Below the pieces are notes generated by a model. That model made no database searches. It was not told where the DNA came from and worked only from the letters and a program-made list of their open reading frames with translations. Positions 1-6,229 of a stretch of DNA of 14,581 nt are shown here, piece by piece. The translations under genes were made by a program, and so were the position numbers. Origin of the DNA: Casimicrobiaceae bacterium (GTDB lineage Bacteria; Pseudomonadota; Gammaproteobacteria; Burkholderiales; Casimicrobiaceae); assembly GCA_955652025.1 (NCBI GenBank), contig CATPAO010000217.1:1-14581 (forward strand), written 5' to 3'. The number at the start of each line of letters is the position of its first letter. Position 1 is the stretch's first letter.

Positions 1-153
1 CTGCGGAAACACGGCGAATCGCACGGCGAGCAGCAGCGCACAGCCCAGTCCGACGGCGCAAAGCACGATCGTGCCCGCAAGGCGCTGCAGGCGCACCGCG
101 CGCAATGGCGTGGGCCCGAAAGGGACGCCGGAGAAATCGCGCACGGATCTCAT
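1..153 (-). CDS. yhdP: YhdP-family membrane protein, N-terminal 51 codons only
   Basis: Partial gene that runs off the left edge. The frame read leftwards from ATG at 153-151 is open for 51 codons to base 1. It has a short polar N-terminus with Arg/Gln residues (about 1-26), then a hydrophobic segment (about 27-47) ending in VRFAVFPQ. A cytoplasmic basic stretch, one membrane anchor and an RF...P motif are how the large AsmA-like YhdP proteins (TIGR02099 type) begin. In betaproteobacteria the yhdP gene commonly sits beside glnE, as here, in divergent orientation. YhdP-type proteins are thought to help move phospholipid to the outer membrane. The name rests mainly on synteny plus the N-terminal pattern, because over 90% of the protein lies outside the window. 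Confidence 0.6.
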   Translation of the reverse strand, partial: MRSVRDFSGVPFGPTPLRAVRLQRLAGTIVLCAVGLGCALLLAVRFAVFPQ

Positions 154-171
154 AGTATGCTCGTGGCCGCG

Positions 172-177
172 ATTGTA
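172..177 (-). promoter_or_regulatory. Putative -10 box for the leftward yhdP-like gene
   Basis: Read on the minus strand, the bases are GCTACAATCGC, with TACAAT as a near-consensus sigma-70 -10 hexamer. It lies 18 nt upstream of the ATG at 153. GCTACAAT is a typical -10 context in betaproteobacteria. I see no good -35 hexamer at 16-18 nt spacing (the region is GC-rich), so this is a weak-to-moderate call. Confidence 0.4.
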
Positions 178-230
178 GCGGAACAGGGCACAGGCCGCCG
201 CTGCGGCCGTCCCGCCTCCCTCTGCCTTAT

Positions 231-2948
231 ATGGACCTCGATCGCGCGCTGACGTTCAGCCGCTACGCCCAGCACGCGCTCACCGCGATGCCGGAGCTCT
301 CGGACGAGATCGCCGCCACGCTGGACCGGCCGTTCGATTGGACCGCCGCGAACGCGACGCTCGCCGTCGTCGTGGCGGCGCACGACGCCGGTGCGCTGGC
401 GATCGCGCTCCGCACACTGCGCCGACGCGTGTTCGTTCACACACTCTGCCGCGATCTGACCGCGCGAGCGCAACTGCCCGAAGTCTTGCGCACCGTGACG
501 ACATTGGCCGAGGTGACGCTCTCGGCGGCCGTCGCGCTGCATACGCGGCAATTGTCCGAGCAATTTGGCGATCCGCTCGGCGCCGAAAGCGGGGACAGGC
601 AACCGTTGATCGTCATCGGGATGGGCAAGTTGGGCGGCGCCGAGCTGAACGTCTCGTCCGACATCGATCTGGTGTTCGTCTATCCGGAGGAAGGTGACAC
701 CCGCGGCCCGCGGTCGATCGCGAATCGCGAGTTCTTCGACCGCCTGGGCCGCCGCGTCGTCGGCGCACTGTCCGACGTCACGCCAGACGGCTACGTGTTT
801 CGCGTCGACATGCGGCTTCGTCCGTACGGCGCAAGCGGACCGTTGACCGGGTCGTTCGCGGCGCTCGAGCAATACCTCGTCACGCAAGGTCGCGCATGGG
901 AACGCTACGCGTGGCTCAAAGCGCGGGCGCTGACCGGCAGCCGTCACGACGAGCTCGCGCAACTGGTCGATCCCTTTGTCTATCGAAAATACCTCGACTA
1001 CGACATCTACGAGGGATTGCGCGATATCCACCGCCAGATTCGCGAGCAGGAACGGCGCGGCGACTATGCCGCCGACGTCAAGCTGGGTCCGGGCGGCATC
1101 CGCGAGATCGAGTTCATCGCCCAGGCGCTGCAAATCGTGCGCGGCGGCAAGGAGCCTGCGCTGCGATTGCGCGGCACGCTGCCGGCACTCGCGGCGTTGT
1201 CGGCGCGCCGTCTGCTCCCGCGCGGGGCGAGCGAAGCGCTCGCGGACGCCTATCGGTTCCTGCGCAATGTCGAGCATCGCCTGCAATACCGCGACGACCG
1301 GCAGACCCAGCAATTGCCGGCGGACGGTGAGGAACGCGCGCTGATCGCCGAAGCCATGAATTTTGCCGACGTCGGCGCATTCGACCAGCGGCTCGACGAC
1401 CTTCGGCAGCAGGTCGAAGCGCAGTTCGCGCTCGTGTTCGGCGAGAGCGCGCAGCCGAATACTCAGGACGACGACCTCTTCGCCGGCCTGTGGGAGGATC
1501 CGTTGCCGGCGGACGTCGCGCGCTCGCGTCTGTCCGCTGCCGGCTTTCCCGACCCCGATGCGCTCTTGTCGACGCTGCAGCGCGCGCGGGAAGGAACGCG
1601 CTACGCCCAGCTTCCCGCGCTGTCGCGACAGCGCTTCGACCGCTTGGTGCCGGAGCTGCTGCGCGTCGCCGGGACCGAACCCATGCAGGGCGCCGATCCC
1701 CAAACGGTGTTCCTCCGACTCGTAGCGCTGCTAGAGGCGGTGAGCCGGCGGAGCGCGTATCTGGCGTTGGTCGTCGAGCATCCGCCGCTGCTGCCGCGGC
1801 TTGCCCATTTGATGGGCGCATCGGGTTGGGCGGCGGAATATCTGACGCGCTATCCGATTCTGTTAGACGAGCTGCTCGACGCACGCACGCTGTTGGAGGA
1901 GCCCGACGCCGCGCAATGGCGCGACGAGCTCACGCGCCTATTGGACGTGCATCGCGGCGACCTCGAACGGCAGATGGATGCGTTGCGCCATTTTCAGCAC
2001 GCGCAGACGTTGCGATTACTTGCGCAGGATTTGGCCGGGCGGCTCGGCATCGAGCGACTTGCGGATCATTTATCGGCCCTCGCCGACACGATCCTGGCGG
2101 CGATGCTCGCGCGCTGCTGGGCGCAACTGCAGGGTGAAGGTGCGCCGCCGCCGCGATTCGCCATCGTCGGATACGGCAAGCTCGGCGGCAAGGAGCTCGG
2201 CTACGCGTCGGATTTGGACCTGGTGTTCCTGTACAAGCCCGACGCCGCGTCGGACACCGATGCCGCGTTCCTTCGCTACTCGCGTCTCGCCCAGCGGCTC
2301 AACACCTGGTTGACCAGCACCACCGCCGCGGGGCAGCTCTACGAAACCGATCTGCGGTTGCGGCCGGACGGCGTGACCGGCCTCATGGTTTCGAGCCTCG
2401 CCGCCTTTCGCAAATATCAGCGCGAGACCGCCTGGACGTGGGAGCACCAGGCGCTCACACGCGCGCGTTTCGTTGCCGGCGACTCCGCCATCGGCGCCGC
2501 GTTCGAGCGCGACCGCGACGCCATCCTCCGCCTCCCGCGCGACCTCGGTCCGCTGGCTGCCGAGGTGGTCGACATGCGGCGGCGGATGCATGCGGGCCAT
2601 CCGAATCCGGGTCCGCTTTTCGACCTCAAGCACGACCCTGGCGGCATGGTCGATGTCGAATTCGTCGTCCAGTTCTTGGTCCTGGCGCGCGCGCGCGCGC
2701 ATGCCGCGCTCGCGAAAAACGCGGGCAACATCGCGTTGCTGCAAACGGCGGGAGCGCTCGGCCTGGTGCCGGCCGATCTCGCGCAATCGGTGGCGGACGC
2801 CTATCGCGAATTTCGTCGCCTGCAACACAAGGTTCGCCTGACGGGCGCGCCGCATGCGCGCGTCGATCCGGAGGCACAAGCGGCGCGGCGGGATGCCGTC
2901 GAGCGGCTCTGGCGAACGGTGTTTGGGGTGTCCTGGCACTCGCGCTGA
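231..2948 (+). CDS. glnE: Bifunctional glutamine synthetase adenylyltransferase / adenylyl-removing enzyme
   Basis: 905 aa. The enzyme adenylylates glutamine synthetase (GlnA) from ATP when nitrogen is plentiful and removes AMP by phosphorolysis when nitrogen is scarce, under control of PII (GlnB). Two nucleotidyltransferase halves are visible. The N-terminal adenylyl-removing domain has GMGKLGG at 130-136 followed by SSDIDL (acidic pair D144/D146). The C-terminal adenylyltransferase domain has GYGKLGG at 647-653 followed by ASDLDL (D661/D663). Each is followed by a helical GlnD-linker region; D-G-GG-I-R-EIEFI lies near residue 290 and the matching D-GGMVDVEF near 800. Length is slightly under the E. 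coli enzyme (946 aa), with the shortfall at the N-terminus. The ATG at 231 has no clear Shine-Dalgarno; the next in-frame ATG is at 288, but starting there would cut into the conserved N-terminal helix. All catalytic residues are present. Confidence 0.96.
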   Translation: MDLDRALTFSRYAQHALTAMPELSDEIAATLDRPFDWTAANATLAVVVAAHDAGALAIALRTLRRRVFVHTLCRDLTARAQLPEVLRTVTTLAEVTLSAAVALHTRQLSEQFGDPLGAESGDRQPLIVIGMGKLGGAELNVSSDIDLVFVYPEEGDTRGPRSIANREFFDRLGRRVVGALSDVTPDGYVFRVDMRLRPYGASGPLTGSFAALEQYLVTQGRAWERYAWLKARALTGSRHDELAQLVDPFVYRKYLDYDIYEGLRDIHRQIREQERRGDYAADVKLGPGGIREIEFIAQALQIVRGGKEPALRLRGTLPALAALSARRLLPRGASEALADAYRFLRNVEHRLQYRDDRQTQQLPADGEERALIAEAMNFADVGAFDQRLDDLRQQVEAQFALVFGESAQPNTQDDDLFAGLWEDPLPADVARSRLSAAGFPDPDALLSTLQRAREGTRYAQLPALSRQRFDRLVPELLRVAGTEPMQGADPQTVFLRLVALLEAVSRRSAYLALVVEHPPLLPRLAHLMGASGWAAEYLTRYPILLDELLDARTLLEEPDAAQWRDELTRLLDVHRGDLERQMDALRHFQHAQTLRLLAQDLAGRLGIERLADHLSALADTILAAMLARCWAQLQGEGAPPPRFAIVGYGKLGGKELGYASDLDLVFLYKPDAASDTDAAFLRYSRLAQRLNTWLTSTTAAGQLYETDLRLRPDGVTGLMVSSLAAFRKYQRETAWTWEHQALTRARFVAGDSAIGAAFERDRDAILRLPRDLGPLAAEVVDMRRRMHAGHPNPGPLFDLKHDPGGMVDVEFVVQFLVLARARAHAALAKNAGNIALLQTAGALGLVPADLAQSVADAYREFRRLQHKVRLTGAPHARVDPEAQAARRDAVERLWRTVFGVSWHSR

Positions 2949-2994
2949 TGGCACGATACACAAGTCGCTCGCCGGCTCGTCCGCGGCTTTCGGC

Positions 2995-3000
2995 TAAAAT
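2995..3000 (+). promoter_or_regulatory. Putative -10 box of the ilvE cluster
   Basis: TAAAAT within CGGCTAAAATCGCG, 30 nt before the ilvE ATG, in the 82-bp gap between glnE and ilvE. The GGCTAAAATCG context recurs as a -10 element in betaproteobacterial genomes. No convincing -35 is visible upstream. Confidence 0.45.
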
Positions 3001-3017
3001 CGCGTCTTTGCCTGCGT

Positions 3018-3022
3018 AGGAG
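3018..3022 (+). promoter_or_regulatory. Ribosome binding site that fixes the ilvE start
   Basis: AGGAG followed by an 8-nt spacer to ATG at 3031. A GTG at 3022 would also give an open frame, but it overlaps this site, so ATG 3031 is the better start. Confidence 0.7.
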
Positions 3023-3030
3023 TGGCCGCC

Positions 3031-3954
3031 ATGTCGATGGCCGACCGCGACGGATGGATCTGGTTCGACGGCAAGATGGTGCCGTGGCGCGATGCGACGA
3101 CGCACGTCCTGACGCATACGCTTCACTACGGCATGGGCGTGTTCGAAGGCGTTCGCTGCTACAAGACGGCGGACGGCCCGGCCATCTTCCGCTTGCGCGA
3201 CCACACCGACCGCCTGTTCCGGTCGGCGCAGATCTTCGCGATGAAGATTCCGTTCGGCAAGGACGAGCTCGACGAGGCGCAGAAGGAGTGCGTGCGGCGA
3301 AACAATCTCGATTCCTGTTACCTGCGACCGCTTGTCTTCTACGGCTCGCACGCGATGGGCGTCGCCGCCAAGTCGAATCCGGTCCGGGTAGCGATCGCCG
3401 CGTGGCCTTGGGGCGCATACCTCGGCGCCGACGGGCTCGACAAGGGCATCCGCGTCAAGACGTCGTCGTTCACGCATCATCATCCCAACATCACGATGTG
3501 CGGCGCCAAGGCCGTGTGCAATTACGCCGTCTCGATCCTCGCCAACCAGGAAGCGGCGCACGACGGGTACGAAGAGGCGATGCTGCTCGATCCGCAGGGC
3601 TTCGTTTGCCAGGGCTCGGGAGAAAACCTGTTCGTCGTGCGCGACGGCAAGCTGCACACGCCCGATCTGTCCGGGGGTGCGCTCGCGGGGATCACGCGCG
3701 AGACCATCATCACCTTCGCCGGCGAGCTTGGCATTCCCGTGTTGGAGCGCCGCATTACGCGCGACGAGATCTACGTCGCCGACGAAGCGTTTTTCACCGG
3801 TACCGCGGCCGAGGTCACGCCGATCCGCGAGTACGATCATCGCCCGATCGGTGATGGTCGGCGAGGTCCGATGACCACGCGGCTGCAAAAGATGTTCTTC
3901 GACACCGTCAACGGGAAGAATCCCGAGCGGCAGGCGTGGCTCACGAAGGTGTGA
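3031..3954 (+). CDS. ilvE: Branched-chain-amino-acid aminotransferase
   Basis: 307 aa, class IV (fold type IV) PLP-dependent aminotransferase. It catalyses the last step of leucine, isoleucine and valine synthesis, and the first step of their breakdown, using glutamate/2-oxoglutarate. Family marks are visible along the length: HTLHYGMGVFEG near residue 30, YLRPLVFYGS near 100, AAWPWGAYLG near 125, the Schiff-base lysine K160 in GAKAVCNY, GSGENLF at 195-201, GITRETI near 220, and the C-terminal DEAFFTGTAAEVTPIREYD. Numbering matches E. coli IlvE almost exactly (K160 counting Met). One deviation: the position equivalent to E. coli Glu193, which contacts the PLP ring nitrogen, is Gln (codon CAG at 3610-3612, residue 194), giving VCQGSGEN instead of the usual SEGxGEN. 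The gene heads a tight same-strand cluster and stops 4 nt before the next start. Its location next to the liv importer region fits branched-chain amino-acid use. Confidence 0.95.
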   Translation: MSMADRDGWIWFDGKMVPWRDATTHVLTHTLHYGMGVFEGVRCYKTADGPAIFRLRDHTDRLFRSAQIFAMKIPFGKDELDEAQKECVRRNNLDSCYLRPLVFYGSHAMGVAAKSNPVRVAIAAWPWGAYLGADGLDKGIRVKTSSFTHHHPNITMCGAKAVCNYAVSILANQEAAHDGYEEAMLLDPQGFVCQGSGENLFVVRDGKLHTPDLSGGALAGITRETIITFAGELGIPVLERRITRDEIYVADEAFFTGTAAEVTPIREYDHRPIGDGRRGPMTTRLQKMFFDTVNGKNPERQAWLTKV

Positions 3955-3958
3955 CGCA

Positions 3959-4156
3959 ATGTCCACGCCCCAAGACAGCGGCGCCGTCGTCGTACGGCCG
4001 GCGGACCTTCCGGTGTATTGCCCGAATCCCGCGATGCCACTATGGAGTTCGCACCCGCGGGTGTTTCTCGATATCGTCGAAACCGGAACGGTGATGTGCC
4101 CCTATTGCGGCACCCGTTACCGGCTCGAAGGTCCCGCGCCGGGCGGCGGGCACTGA
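3959..4156 (+). CDS. Small CHCC zinc-finger protein
   Basis: 65 aa. Zinc ligands are visible as C21 (YCPN), H32 (SSHPRVFLD), C47 and C50 (CPYCGTRYRL). This is the zf-CHCC family (PF10276), the same small fold as the zinc subunit NDUFS6 of mitochondrial complex I. Free-standing proteobacterial members have no settled function. The pattern DLPVYCPNPAMPLWSSHP is very typical of the betaproteobacterial version, which is regularly found between ilvE and waaF. The ATG follows the ilvE stop by 4 nt, so the two are almost certainly co-transcribed and probably translationally coupled. The C-terminus is a short Gly/Pro tail ending GGGH. Confidence 0.9.
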   Translation: MSTPQDSGAVVVRPADLPVYCPNPAMPLWSSHPRVFLDIVETGTVMCPYCGTRYRLEGPAPGGGH

Positions 4157-4204
4157 TCGCCTCCCGATTTTCTCGATCCATCGTGCACGCATTCGTTCGC
4201 TCCC

Positions 4205-5269
4205 GTGGCTCGTGAACGCGTCCTGATCGTCGCGCCGTCCTGGGTGGGCGACGCGATTCTTTCGGAGCCGCTGATTGCGCTTCTGCGAGAGCCGCACGGC
4301 GAGCCGCAGGTCGATGTTCTGGCGCCCCCCTGGTGCGGCCCCGTTTACGCCCGCATCCGAGGCATCCGGCGAGTGATCGAAAGTCCGTTCGGCCACGGCC
4401 GTCTGGACCTCGCGGCGCGGCGCAGCGTCGCCAAATCGCTCGCGGCCGAAAAATACGCGCGCGCGATCGTTCTTCCGAACACCTGGAAATCGGCGCTGGC
4501 CCCGTTTCTCGCGCGCATTCCGATTCGCACCGGCTACGTCGGCGAGGCACGTTGGGCGCTGCTGAACGATCCGCGCAAGCTGCAAAATCGTCTGTTGCCG
4601 CGATTGGTCAACCGCTATGCGGCGCTCGCCGGCGCGCCGGGACACTTGATCCCGGTCCCCGCAGCGCCGGTGTTGGTGCCGGACATCGCCAATCGATCGG
4701 CAGCCGTGCGCGCGCTGTCGCTCAAGACGCATCGGCCGGTCGCGGTGCTTTGCCCCGGCGCCGAGTTCGGACCGGCGAAGCGCTGGCCGCCGCATCAGTT
4801 TGCCGAGCTGGCGTCGCTGTTCGTGCGCGATGGCTTCCGCGTGTGGATCATCGGCTCGCCCAACGACAAGCTTGTCTCGCGCGCCGTGCTGCAATCGATG
4901 GGCGACGACGCGCGACAGGTGCACGACCTGTGCGGCCGCACCGACCTCGGCACCGCAATCGATCTCCTGTCGCAGGCCGCGCTCGTGGTCAGCAACGATT
5001 CCGGCCTGATGCACGCCGCCGCCGCGGTCGGCGTACCCGTTGTCGCGCTGTTCGGCTCGTCGTCGCCCGATTACACGCCGCCATTGTCTCCACTCGCGCG
5101 CGTCGCCAAGATCGACATCGTCTGCAGCCCATGCTTCAAGCGCGAATGCCCACTCGGGCACTTCAAATGCATGCGCGATCTCAAGCCGTGGATGGTCTAC
5201 AATTTCGCGCGCGCGGCGATGCCGTTCCACCTGTCCGCGCGTTCTGTCGCCGAGACGGACGCCCGATGA
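4205..5269 (+). CDS. waaF: ADP-heptose--LPS heptosyltransferase II
   Basis: 354 aa, GT9 glycosyltransferase that adds the second L-glycero-D-manno-heptose to the LPS inner core at the cytoplasmic face of the inner membrane. Seen in order: the N-terminal Rossmann start APSWVGDAIL with D16 (position of the catalytic Asp in the WaaC/WaaF family), the acceptor-half helices, PGAEFGPAKRWP at 184-195 (with the conserved Lys of the sugar-nucleotide domain), SNDSGLMH at 263-270, LFGSSSP, and a C-terminal cysteine-rich stretch with C307, C310, C315 and C322 (CSPCFKRECPLGHFKC), a hallmark of WaaF as opposed to WaaC. Length is close to E. coli WaaF (348). The start is GTG 4205, since MARERVLIVAPSW is where the family begins; there is no clear Shine-Dalgarno and no alternative in-frame start nearby. 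The gene lies 48 nt after the zinc-finger gene, and its TGA overlaps the next ATG. Confidence 0.94.
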   Translation: MARERVLIVAPSWVGDAILSEPLIALLREPHGEPQVDVLAPPWCGPVYARIRGIRRVIESPFGHGRLDLAARRSVAKSLAAEKYARAIVLPNTWKSALAPFLARIPIRTGYVGEARWALLNDPRKLQNRLLPRLVNRYAALAGAPGHLIPVPAAPVLVPDIANRSAAVRALSLKTHRPVAVLCPGAEFGPAKRWPPHQFAELASLFVRDGFRVWIIGSPNDKLVSRAVLQSMGDDARQVHDLCGRTDLGTAIDLLSQAALVVSNDSGLMHAAAAVGVPVVALFGSSSPDYTPPLSPLARVAKIDIVCSPCFKRECPLGHFKCMRDLKPWMVYNFARAAMPFHLSARSVAETDAR

Positions 5270-5697
5270 GCAAGCCCCGTACGCTGCCGATCTACACGTC
5301 GCCGCAGGACGCCGCGCTCGCGTTTTACCAGGCCTTCGAGGCGAAGGACATCGACGCGATGATGGCGGCGTGGGCGGACGACGAGGAGATCGTTTCGATT
5401 CACCCGGGCGGCGCACGGCACGTCGGGTACGACGCCGTGCGGGTCGCCTTCGAGCAGTTGTTCACCGGCGACGGCAAGCTTGCGTTCCGGCTCGACCAGG
5501 TCGTCGTGATGGAAACGGTCGGGCTCGCCGTGCAAAGCGCCATCGAGCACATCTATTTGACCGACGGCAATCCGCGAGGCGCCGCGATCGCAACGAACGT
5601 GTTCATGCGCACGCCGTCGGGCTGGCGCATGTTGCTGCACCACGCGTCGCCGGCACCGGCGCTCCCCCAGGCGCCGCAGAGCGGGCCGCTGCATTAG
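5266..5697 (+). CDS. NTF2/SnoaL-like domain protein (cytoplasmic)
   Basis: 143 aa with the cone-shaped NTF2-like fold (SnoaL/DUF4440 type). The pattern is an N-terminal helix DAALAFYQAFEAKDIDAMM, then WADDEEIVSIHPGG and alternating beta strands ending TPSGWRMLLHHAS. No signal peptide or membrane segment. Members of this fold range from ketosteroid-isomerase-like enzymes to binding proteins; nothing here identifies a substrate. HPGG after the acidic DDEE stretch is common in the subgroup found downstream of waaF in betaproteobacteria. The ATG at 5266 overlaps the waaF TGA (ATGA), so translation is likely coupled to waaF. The function is unknown and the fold assignment is firm. Confidence 0.85.
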   Translation: MSKPRTLPIYTSPQDAALAFYQAFEAKDIDAMMAAWADDEEIVSIHPGGARHVGYDAVRVAFEQLFTGDGKLAFRLDQVVVMETVGLAVQSAIEHIYLTDGNPRGAAIATNVFMRTPSGWRMLLHHASPAPALPQAPQSGPLH

Positions 5698-5705
5698 AGC
5701 AAGCA

Positions 5706-5990
5706 ATGGACGAACGGGAGGCCGCGCGGCTCGTCGCGGTGCTGGAAGAGATCCGCGACAACCAGCGGATTCAGCTCGAGCGGCAGGCAGAAGCGCTCGC
5801 GATGCAACGCGAAAAGTTCGCGCTCGTTTCGAAACAACAGGAACGCGCCGAGAAACTGCAGCAGCGCGCCGAATCGATTCAGGACCGCAGCGCTCAGTTG
5901 GTGGCCACGTCGCGCAGAGTGCTGGCGGTTTTGCTCCCAATCGTCATCGCGCTGATCGCGTATCTGACCTGGCTGATATTCCGGCGTTGA
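5706..5990 (+). CDS. Small coiled-coil protein with a C-terminal membrane anchor
   Basis: 94 aa, no function recognised. Residues about 5-68 are rich in Glu, Gln, Arg, Ala and Leu with heptad-like spacing and read as a long amphipathic or coiled-coil helix. Residues about 72-92 (VLAVLLPIVIALIAYLTWLI) are one strongly hydrophobic segment, followed by FRR at the very end. With no N-terminal signal, the likely topology is a tail-anchored inner-membrane protein with the coiled coil in the cytoplasm. It starts 8 nt after the preceding stop on the same strand and uses the same GC-rich codon pattern, so it is probably co-transcribed with waaF. Ribosome site weak (GAG at 5698-5700). The clean architecture and the spacing make it a real gene. 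Confidence 0.75.
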   Translation: MDEREAARLVAVLEEIRDNQRIQLERQAEALAMQREKFALVSKQQERAEKLQQRAESIQDRSAQLVATSRRVLAVLLPIVIALIAYLTWLIFRR

Positions 5991-6229
5991 GCCGCGAATC
6001 GGCGATCGGATCGCCCCGAACGCAACAGTCGCATCGCGCGGTGACAATCTCCCGCCAAACGGTCGTGTCCGATTCGACGATCTTGGGTAAGATGCGCATC
6101 GGAGAGGGGTAGGAAGGTCGATTGCGACGGCCAACAGGCCGATGCGCCTAAGTAGCATCCGCGGCGTAAGCGCTGCGGGCGCACCTTGTCGACTACATGT
6201 GCCACAACCGCGTGAAGGGAGATCCGTTT
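5991..6229. other. 239-bp intergenic region with several potential hairpins
   Basis: Longest gene-free stretch of the window. It begins just after the stop at 5990 with the inverted repeat GGCGAT-CGG-ATCGCC (6001-6015), which has no T-run. A TAAGAT -10-like hexamer lies at 6088-6093. The inverted repeat GCGCATCGG (6094-6102) / CCGATGCGC (6139-6147) encloses GTCG-ATTG-CGAC (6117-6128) and GGCC-AACA-GGCC (6129-6140). An 8-bp hairpin, CCGCGGCG-TAAG-CGCTGCGG, is at 6159-6178, and GCAC/GTGC is at 6181-6184/6199-6202. I find no open frame with coding character on either strand. It matches no riboswitch class that I can recognise. Confidence 0.55.
6214..6221 (+). promoter_or_regulatory. Ribosome binding site that fixes the EXORDIUM-like start
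   Basis: GAAGGGAG, 8 nt before ATG 6230. An in-frame ATG at 6197 has no such site and would put 11 polar residues before the signal peptide, so 6230 is preferred. Confidence 0.7.

Noticed and set aside
150..1703. A 517-codon open frame on the minus strand opposite glnE
   Set aside because: Same shadow effect; the glnE frame has both catalytic signatures and the antisense product is Arg/Ala-rich with no recognisable domain.
2685..2700. (GC)8 alternating tract, possible Z-DNA or slippage site
   Set aside because: It lies inside glnE coding Ala-Arg repeats in a conserved frame. It fits GC-biased codon choice and shows no frame disruption.
6001..6015. GGCGAT-CGG-ATCGCC as terminator of the waaF cluster
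   Set aside because: The stem has only 6 bp and no T-run follows, so I list it only as an inverted repeat in the gap.
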